From the NCBI GenBank assembly GCA_026387215.1, contig JAPLMC010000054.1:1-5240 (forward strand): a stretch of DNA of 5,240 nucleotides, written 5' to 3'. Source of the DNA: Candidatus Omnitrophota bacterium (GTDB lineage Bacteria > Omnitrophota > Gorgyraeia > Gorgyraeales > Gorgyraeaceae). A program made the translations under genes and the position numbers. The notes beneath the pieces were generated by a model. The model saw nothing but the letters and a program-made list of their open reading frames with translations. It did no database searches and was not told the origin of the DNA. This document shows, one piece after another, positions 1-4,567 of this stretch. Numbering within the stretch: position 1 is the stretch's first letter; every line of letters begins with the position of its first letter.

Positions 1-1
1 A

Positions 2-409
2 GCTATTCTTCCCCATGAGATGGGGCATATTATATTCAGAGAGTTTATAGGGTTTGATAAAGACGCTGTTCCGTTGTGGCTAGATGAAGGTATTGCCTGT
101 TCGCAAGAAGCAAATATTGAAGAACGATTAAAAATAGCAAAATTTTTAATAAATTTGAATTTATATGTACCCCTGGAGAATTTTTCAAATCTTAATAAAG
201 CTGATTTGATTATGCCATTTATATTTTACAGCGAAGCGGCAAGCGTAACGAATTTTATATTAGAAGCATTTGGGAGAGATATTTTTGTGAACTTTTGCAG
301 GCGCCTTCGGGATAATAGTGAAATGGGATGGAAAGAGGTTTTTTTAAGCGTATATAAGCTTAGGGATCTTGAAGAATTAGAAGCAAAATGGATTGATTAT
401 TGCAAGTGA
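2..409 (+). CDS. Zinc metallopeptidase, peptidase MA-like (5'-truncated by window edge)
   Basis: The frame is open from base 2, so the true start lies upstream and only the last 135 or so residues are visible. The fragment begins with a gluzincin zinc site: HEMGH (bases 14-28; two His ligands and the catalytic Glu), followed 20 codons later by a Glu in WLDEGIA (Glu codon 86-88), the expected third zinc ligand. This HExxH...(P)xWLxEGxA pattern is typical of peptidase MA-like families. The remainder (FYSEAASVTNFILEAFGRD, then a C-terminal segment ending ELEAKWIDYCK) resembles the helical tail of those proteins, which usually ends in a 'LE..W..Y' motif. A signal peptide or membrane anchor may exist upstream but cannot be seen. 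The substrate is unknown. The stop codon lies 12 bases before the ATPase c gene and overlaps its ribosome binding site, so the two are probably co-transcribed. An intact zinc site argues for an active enzyme. Family assignment is fairly sure; biological role is not. Confidence 0.8.
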   Translation, partial: AILPHEMGHIIFREFIGFDKDAVPLWLDEGIACSQEANIEERLKIAKFLINLNLYVPLENFSNLNKADLIMPFIFYSEAASVTNFILEAFGRDIFVNFCRRLRDNSEMGWKEVFLSVYKLRDLEELEAKWIDYCK

Positions 410-413
410 GGGT
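408..413 (+). promoter_or_regulatory. Ribosome binding site of the c-subunit gene, overlapping the peptidase stop codon
   Basis: GAGGGT sits 8 bases before the ATG at 422 and shares its first two bases with the TGA stop (407-409) of the peptidase gene. A ribosome terminating on the peptidase would cover this site, which suggests translational coupling; the coupling is inference. Confidence 0.6.
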
Positions 414-421
414 AAAAGCAT

Positions 422-634
422 ATGAAAAATCTTACTATTATTCTTGTAATGCTTATTAGCACTTTAGGCCCGTCTGCTGTTATAGCAGCGGTAGGGTATT
501 CTAGTGTTAGGGCGCTTGGAAGGAATCCTTCAGCAGCGCCTAAGATTCTAGTAGCTATGATAGTAGCTTTTCTTTTTGCAGAAGCAATAGCGGTTATCGG
601 GCTTTTGATTGTGTACAATTTATTTGGCAGCTGA
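422..634 (+). CDS. atpE: F-type ATP synthase subunit c (rotor ring proteolipid)
   Basis: This 70-residue protein is two hydrophobic helices (about 5-27 and 40-67) joined by a polar loop, the classic hairpin of the membrane rotor ring. The loop holds R34-N35-P36, matching the conserved R(Q/N)P that contacts gamma and epsilon. Helix 2 carries the ion-binding carboxylate E54 in FLFAEAIAV. Aligned without gaps on the Ilyobacter tartaricus c subunit (R-Q-P and E65 as anchors), the Na+ ligand positions Q32, S66 and T67 become I21, A55 and I56, so the site looks proton-type although a Glu carboxylate is used. The helix-1 glycine repeat is eroded: the five positions read T14, G16, S18, V20, A22. The start at 422 is supported by GAGGG at 408-412. 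Gene b follows 14 bases after the stop. Identity is nearly certain; ion specificity is inferred from a remembered alignment. Confidence 0.93.
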   Translation: MKNLTIILVMLISTLGPSAVIAAVGYSSVRALGRNPSAAPKILVAMIVAFLFAEAIAVIGLLIVYNLFGS

Positions 635-636
635 GC

Positions 637-642
637 AAGGAG
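637..642 (+). promoter_or_regulatory. Strong ribosome binding site of the b-subunit gene
   Basis: AAGGAG lies 6 bases before the ATG at 649, the best Shine-Dalgarno match in the window. It favours 649 over the second in-frame ATG at 655. Confidence 0.7.
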
Positions 643-648
643 ATTAAA

Positions 649-1404
649 ATGAATATGTGGATTTGGCAGTTAATTTCAATTCAGGTAGTTACGCTTGTTT
701 TTATCATTTTATTTTTAAGATGGCTGTTGCATAACCAGATTACTCGAGCGGTAAAAAGACTTCAAAAGCTTAATCAGCAAAATCTGGAAAAAGAGAAGAT
801 TCTTAGAGAAGAAATTGACAGAGGAAAGAAAGAAGTTAATTTGGAAATAGAAAAAAGTAAAACCCAAGCGGTTAACATAAAAGAAGAAGCAAAAATAGAG
901 GCTGAGAAGATAAGAGAAGGCGTGCTTGAGAAATCAAAAGAAGAAGCAAAGCGCTTTATCGACGAAACAGTGAAAGATGCAAAGAGAAAAGAAGCTGAAT
1001 TTATTCTAAAGATGCAGAATAAATCAGTTCATATAGCAGCGGATATGGTCAAGTATATTTTTACAGATAAGAGTTTGGAAAATTTACACGCTCAGCTTGT
1101 AGATGAATTAATAGAAGATATAAAAAATCTGGATGAAAAGCGCATTGATGTGAAAGAAGATAAGGCAAAGATTGTTTATGCTCATACAGTGCAGGCGGAG
1201 CAGAAACAAAAACTAAAAACAGCTCTTTGCTCTAAACTAGGCAAGGATATTAACTTGAGCGAAGAGATGGACCCGGAAATTATAGCAGGTATTATTATAA
1301 AAATAAGCGGGTTTGTTATAGACGGAAGCATTAAAAATAAGTTAAGAAAGACCCTTCCTATAATGGCAGAAAAAATCCGAACAGATGGAGATTGGCATGT
1401 CTGA
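649..1404 (+). CDS. atpF: F-type ATP synthase subunit b with C-terminal delta/OSCP-like domain (peripheral stalk)
   Basis: This 251-residue protein forms the stator stalk that holds the catalytic head still. Residues about 4-26 are one membrane helix (WIWQLISIQVVTLVFIILFL) with a short outside N-terminus. Residues about 28-125 are a long charged coiled coil rich in Lys, Glu and Ala, as in b subunits. A b-like end follows (about 125-160). Residues about 172-237 then resemble the C-terminal domain of subunit delta/OSCP: the hallmark is DPEIIAGIIIKISGFVIDGS (208-227), matching the usual 'vDp.liGG..i.igd.viDgSv...L'. A normal b is about 160 residues and a normal delta about 175, so this is b plus only the delta C-terminal half; the alpha-binding delta N-terminal helical domain is missing. 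Long b proteins without a separate delta are known from alternate (N-type) ATPases, which this resembles. AAGGAG at 637-642 supports the start. The last 8 bases overlap the alpha gene. Confidence 0.88.
   Translation: MNMWIWQLISIQVVTLVFIILFLRWLLHNQITRAVKRLQKLNQQNLEKEKILREEIDRGKKEVNLEIEKSKTQAVNIKEEAKIEAEKIREGVLEKSKEEAKRFIDETVKDAKRKEAEFILKMQNKSVHIAADMVKYIFTDKSLENLHAQLVDELIEDIKNLDEKRIDVKEDKAKIVYAHTVQAEQKQKLKTALCSKLGKDINLSEEMDPEIIAGIIIKISGFVIDGSIKNKLRKTLPIMAEKIRTDGDWHV
1387..1390 (+). promoter_or_regulatory. Ribosome binding site that decides the alpha-subunit start
   Basis: GGAG at 1387-1390 lies 6 bases before the ATG at 1397. It overlaps the upstream in-frame ATG at 1385, for which no good site is visible. 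I therefore start alpha at 1397, which also gives an 8-base overlap with the end of the b gene. Confidence 0.6.
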
Positions 1405-2887
1405 TATGAAGCCTGATATGAATAATGCAAAGATTGAGTCTTTTGAAATAAAAGATACTGGCACTATTCAGGAAATTAAAAAGGGAATAGTTAAAATAAC
1501 AGGATTAAGTAATTGTGTAAACGGCCAGTTAGTCGAACTACATTCCAATATAAAGGGATTGGTGATAGGATTCAGCGAAAAGGAAGTATTGGCCTTAGTT
1601 TTGGGAGATGATACAAAATTGACCATAGGCGATGTTGTTTACGCAGAAGAAGGGGTATTCAAAATGCCTGTTGGAAATAATTTTATTGGCAGAGTAGTGA
1701 ATAGCTTTGGCGTTCCCTGTGATGAAAAAGGCAGGATTCAGGAAGATGATTTTTACCCTATTTTTATAGAAGCTCCTGGTGTAATGGAGCGCCAGCCTGT
1801 AGAACAACCTTTAGAGACTGGCATTAAAATAATAGATACCTGTATTCCTATTGGCAAAGGGCAAAGAGAGCTTATACTTGGAGACAGGGTGTCAGGTAAA
1901 ACAACCCTTGCCCTTGATACCATTCTGAATCAAAAAGGCAAAGGTATTATATGCATATTCTGCTGGATAGGAGGCAGCCAATCTGCGCTTGTAAGAATTC
2001 TCGAAGAGCTGCAAGTAGGCGGGGCAATGGATTACAGTATTGTTATTAGCGCTACAGCGTCTGATTCTTCAGCAGAGCAATATGTAGTGCCTTATGCTGC
2101 TTGCGCGTTAGGCGAATATTTTATGAATCATGGTAAAGATGTTTTGGTGGTTTTTGATAATTTAACAAAGCACGCCTGGGTTTATAGAGAAATTTCGCTG
2201 CTTTTACAAAGGCCTCCTGGCAGGGAAGCTTATCCCGGCGATATGTTTTATATTCATTCACAGCTTGTGGAAAGAGGTGCGAAACTGAACGATGAAAATG
2301 GGGCAGGGTCTATGACGCTTTTGCCTATTGTAGAGACTCAAGAAGGCGATGTTACTGGCTTAATTTGTTCAAATCTTGTTTCTATGACTGATGGGCAGCT
2401 TTATTTAAATACAACCTTGTTTAATGAAGGATTCAGGCCAGCTGTTGATCTGGGCCTTTCTGTTTCAAGGATAGGAAGTAAGGTGCAATCTAAGGCTATA
2501 AAAGAAGTAAGCAAGACATTGAAATGGGAACATGCTCAGTATAGAGAACTAGTAAGCTTAACCAAAGTAAGGACCAAGCTTTCTCCTGAAGTGGAAAAAA
2601 GCCTTAAAAAAGGAATGGCTCTGGATGAGCTTTTTATACAGGATAAAAACAGCCCGCTTTCATTGGCTGAAGAAGCTGTGCTTTTTTACGCTTTTAACAA
2701 AGAAATGCCGGAGATTATGGATAGAGCTGCAATGAAGAAATTTAAAAGGGAAATATTTAAATATCTAGTTAGCAATAGTCCGCAGCTAATAGAATCTATA
2801 AGTACTCAAAAAATGTTTACCGAAGAAATAAAGAAAGCTTTGGATAAAACGCTCGAGGAGTTTTTCAAGACCCAATGGCAAAGCTAA
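1397..2887 (+). CDS. atpA: F-type ATP synthase subunit alpha (divergent)
   Basis: This 496-residue protein is the non-catalytic nucleotide-binding subunit that alternates with beta in the F1 head. The three usual parts are present: a beta-barrel (about 22-90), the nucleotide-binding core (about 91-375) and the C-terminal helical domain. Landmarks are the P-loop GDRVSGKT (162-169), Walker B Asp D254 in VVFDN, the family-typical LLLQRPPGREAYPGD (268-282), SMTDGQ (329-334) and LSVSRIG with R358, which matches the arginine that reaches into the catalytic site on beta (E. coli R376). Changes from the usual sequence are Val165 for the P-loop Gln, IGGS for IGQK (191-194) and DN for DD at Walker B. 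The N-terminus before GTI is only about 21 residues and lacks the usual amphipathic helix that binds delta. Start 1397 is preferred over 1385 because of GGAG at 1387-1390. A partner beta is not in the window. Identity is certain; the N-ATPase-like subtype is likely. Confidence 0.95.
   Translation: MSDMKPDMNNAKIESFEIKDTGTIQEIKKGIVKITGLSNCVNGQLVELHSNIKGLVIGFSEKEVLALVLGDDTKLTIGDVVYAEEGVFKMPVGNNFIGRVVNSFGVPCDEKGRIQEDDFYPIFIEAPGVMERQPVEQPLETGIKIIDTCIPIGKGQRELILGDRVSGKTTLALDTILNQKGKGIICIFCWIGGSQSALVRILEELQVGGAMDYSIVISATASDSSAEQYVVPYAACALGEYFMNHGKDVLVVFDNLTKHAWVYREISLLLQRPPGREAYPGDMFYIHSQLVERGAKLNDENGAGSMTLLPIVETQEGDVTGLICSNLVSMTDGQLYLNTTLFNEGFRPAVDLGLSVSRIGSKVQSKAIKEVSKTLKWEHAQYRELVSLTKVRTKLSPEVEKSLKKGMALDELFIQDKNSPLSLAEEAVLFYAFNKEMPEIMDRAAMKKFKREIFKYLVSNSPQLIESISTQKMFTEEIKKALDKTLEEFFKTQWQS
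1401..1424 (+). repeat. 12-base tandem duplication at the start of the alpha gene
   Basis: CTGATATGAAGC is followed directly by CTGATATGAATA: two 12-base units sharing the first 10 bases. They span the b stop codon and encode the repeated D-M of MSDMKPDMNN. Each copy holds an in-frame ATG (1406 and 1418), so it also creates extra possible start codons. Confidence 0.75.
2855..2860 (+). promoter_or_regulatory. Distant ribosome binding site for the gamma gene
   Basis: GAGGAG lies inside the alpha gene, 14 bases before the gamma ATG at 2875, which is longer than the usual 5-9. No closer site is visible. Translation of gamma may depend mainly on ribosomes arriving from alpha, whose stop lies 13 bases into the overlap. 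Confidence 0.4.
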
Positions 2888-3747
2888 CCAAGTTGCGTGA
2901 ACAATTACAGTTTAATAAAGAAATGGCAGGCGTAATTAACGCCTTGAAGGGAGTAGCTGCTTCTGAGTTTACAAGGCTTCAAAGAGAAAGAAAAAAGCTA
3001 GACGAATTCGACGCGTATCTGAAAAATTTTTTTCAGATAACGGATCTTAATAATTCCTCTCATAGCTTCTTGGAAGAATCCTCGCTTCCATCCCATATTG
3101 TGCTTATAACTTCTGATGGAGGATTTTTAGGAAAATTAAATGTCTCGATTATAAATACCGCGTTTGAGCAGTATAAAAAAAATGATAGATTGACAGTCTT
3201 AGGTAAGCAGGGGGTCAGGTATATAGAAGAGAAAACAGACCAGTTCGAACATTTTCCAGGTATTAGCGACGATATATCTTTCGAAGAGATAGAAAAAATT
3301 AAAAACTATATAATTAAACAGGTGCTGGAAAAAAAAGCAGGCCGGACAATTATTATCTATCCGCATTTTGTTTCTTTTGCTATTCAAGAGGTTCAATCCT
3401 TCCAATTATTTCCATGCAAGCACTTGTTTTCAGAAAAACTTAAACTTGAAAATGATGACAGCGATACAGAAGAAGAAAAAGTTATAGTTGAGCCATCTTT
3501 TAAGAGAGTTATAGAAGAACTAATTACTATATGGATAGGATATGTCTTATATAATATTTTTTGGGAGAGCAAACTTTCAGAATGGGCGGCGCGAGTTATT
3601 CACTTAGAAGGCAGCGCAGATGAAGTGAAGCGTCAGGGTAGAGCGGTAAGGCTTACATATTTTAGAGCACTTCATGAAAATAGCGATAAAAATATCAGAG
3701 AAATATTTTCTAGCACCATGGCGCTAAAACGCACAAGGTGGAATTAG
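2875..3747 (+). CDS. atpG: F-type ATP synthase subunit gamma (divergent central stalk)
   Basis: This 290-residue protein is the central rotor shaft turning inside the alpha/beta head. The N-terminal helix keeps the family signature in altered form: MAKLTKLREQL...INALKGVAASEFTRLQ (1-36), against the usual 'sLkeIr.rI...itkAMemVAaskl'. The Rossmann-like middle has LITSDGGFLGKLNVSI (77-92), where the family has 'sDrGLcGglN'. The late region matches well: VEPSFKRVIEELI (205-217), a helix with YVLYNIFWESKLSEWAARV, then the C-terminal helix. The usually near-invariant YN(K/R)ARQAxIT becomes Y262-FRALHENSD, and the protein ends with a basic KRTRWN tail. An acidic stretch (192-202, NDDSDTEEEKV) precedes VEP. 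The gene overlaps alpha by 13 bases. The start is set by the gamma-like MAKL N-terminus. Identity is confident because both coiled-coil ends are recognisable; its sequence is unusually far from the common family. Confidence 0.9.
   Translation: MAKLTKLREQLQFNKEMAGVINALKGVAASEFTRLQRERKKLDEFDAYLKNFFQITDLNNSSHSFLEESSLPSHIVLITSDGGFLGKLNVSIINTAFEQYKKNDRLTVLGKQGVRYIEEKTDQFEHFPGISDDISFEEIEKIKNYIIKQVLEKKAGRTIIIYPHFVSFAIQEVQSFQLFPCKHLFSEKLKLENDDSDTEEEKVIVEPSFKRVIEELITIWIGYVLYNIFWESKLSEWAARVIHLEGSADEVKRQGRAVRLTYFRALHENSDKNIREIFSSTMALKRTRWN
3016..3039 (+). repeat. Perfect 11-base inverted repeat inside the gamma gene
   Basis: TATCTGAAAAA (3016-3026) and TTTTTCAGATA (3029-3039) are exact reverse complements separated by TT. 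It lies in coding sequence for gamma residues about 48-55 and contains an A5T7 run. In RNA it could form a weak A/U-rich hairpin with a very tight loop. It may be only a coincidence of low G+C codons. Confidence 0.6.
3735..3741 (+). promoter_or_regulatory. Ribosome binding site of the PAS gene
   Basis: AAGGTGG lies within the last codons of gamma, 7 bases before the ATG at 3749. The gamma stop TAG (3745-3747) sits between them, an arrangement suited to re-initiation by the same ribosome. Confidence 0.6.
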
Positions 3748-3748
3748 C

Positions 3749-4558
3749 ATGAAACATAATTTAAAATATAAACTGCGAATCAGTATAGCCACTATGTTTG
3801 CTATTCTTAGCTTTTTGATTTTTGCGATAAAGATAATTGATATGCCGCATTTTATTTTTGGCGTTCCGCATACGCCTATTAGATGGACAGAGGTATTTAT
3901 TGAATTTATGGCGCTTATACTAGTCGGCCTGCCATTTCTTTATTTAGTTGGAAAATGGGAGTCAGAAGCCCAGGAGACAGAAGGAAAGATAGAACAGTCA
4001 AGGAAACTCTTGTATGTTATTTTAGAGGGATCCCCGGCAGCAATTCTTTTTATAAAGAATCATAAAGTTATCTGGGCTGGCAAATCAGTAGAAGATATTT
4101 TAGGATGGCCTGTAGAAAAGTGGTTAAGCGAACCATCTACTGAATTTTGCTATCCAAGTAAAGAGGAATTTGAAACAATCGAGAGAGATGTTATTTATAA
4201 AGATATAGCTAAGAAAGGTCGCGTAGCATATGAGTATGATTATGTACACAAAGACGGACATTTGGTTCCTGCAGTAGTAAGAATGCAGGCGCTTAATAAA
4301 AATAATCTTGATGAAGGATTTATTTTTTCTATTATAGATAATACTGAACGCAAAAAAGCAGAAGATGTAATAAAAAAGCTAAATGAAAGCCTGGAGCAAA
4401 AAGTAGCGGAGCGGACAAAAGAACTGGCAGAAAAGATAAATGAATTGGAAAGATTTAAGGATGCTACAGTAAATAGAGAACTAAGGATGAAAGAATTGAG
4501 AGATGAAATATCTGCTTTGAAAGAGAAATTGCAGGGCAAAGCTGATCCAAAACAATAG
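3749..4558 (+). CDS. Membrane-anchored PAS-domain protein without output domain
   Basis: This 269-residue protein has two membrane helices (about 11-31 and 49-68) joined by a short loop of some 17 residues, too small for an external sensor domain. A PAS fold in the cytoplasm follows (about 84-200). Its typical marks are ILEGSPAAILFIKNHKVIWA at the start, EDILGWP, the YEYDYVHKDGHLVPAVVRMQ strands, and the closing FSIIDNTERKKAE. A long coiled coil (about 200-262: KLNESLEQKVAERTKELAEK, then ERFKDATVNRELRMKELRDE) runs to the end. These linker sequences usually lead into a histidine kinase, GGDEF or another output module, but here the protein stops and a new gene begins. The PAS ligand or cofactor cannot be told. 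It starts one base after the gamma stop, so it is surely co-transcribed with the ATPase genes. It could be a dimerising adaptor for the next gene's product, or a sensor that lost its kinase. Domain call is confident; role unknown. Confidence 0.85.
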   Translation: MKHNLKYKLRISIATMFAILSFLIFAIKIIDMPHFIFGVPHTPIRWTEVFIEFMALILVGLPFLYLVGKWESEAQETEGKIEQSRKLLYVILEGSPAAILFIKNHKVIWAGKSVEDILGWPVEKWLSEPSTEFCYPSKEEFETIERDVIYKDIAKKGRVAYEYDYVHKDGHLVPAVVRMQALNKNNLDEGFIFSIIDNTERKKAEDVIKKLNESLEQKVAERTKELAEKINELERFKDATVNRELRMKELRDEISALKEKLQGKADPKQ

Positions 4559-4567
4559 GCTTATTAT

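Noticed and set aside
397..618. 73-residue minus-strand open frame over the c-subunit gene
   Set aside because: It is antisense to a certain atpE gene and shows no recognisable motif. Other minus-strand frames at 1182-1430, 1595-1807 and 3199-3405 are rejected for the same reason.
1385..1396. Longer alpha protein starting at ATG 1385
   Set aside because: The GGAG at 1387-1390 is correctly placed only for ATG 1397, and the four extra residues add no known alpha feature.
649..1404. Separate complete delta gene (atpH) within or after b
   Set aside because: The frame is continuous from the b membrane helix to the delta-like end, only the delta C-terminal half is present, and alpha starts at once.
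3016..3039. Intrinsic terminator at the gamma inverted repeat
   Set aside because: The stem is almost all A/U, no T-run follows the second arm, and it lies early in an open gene that continues normally.
4240..4539. 99-residue minus-strand open frame, rich in Ser and Phe
   Set aside because: It lies fully inside the PAS gene, whose domain structure is clear; its composition is what the reverse complement of Lys/Glu-rich coiled-coil codons gives.
3749..4558. PAS protein as a frameshifted histidine kinase
   Set aside because: The sequence after 4558 encodes a new signal anchor and an extracytoplasmic domain, not the H-box or ATP-binding motifs of a kinase, so no simple frameshift would restore one.
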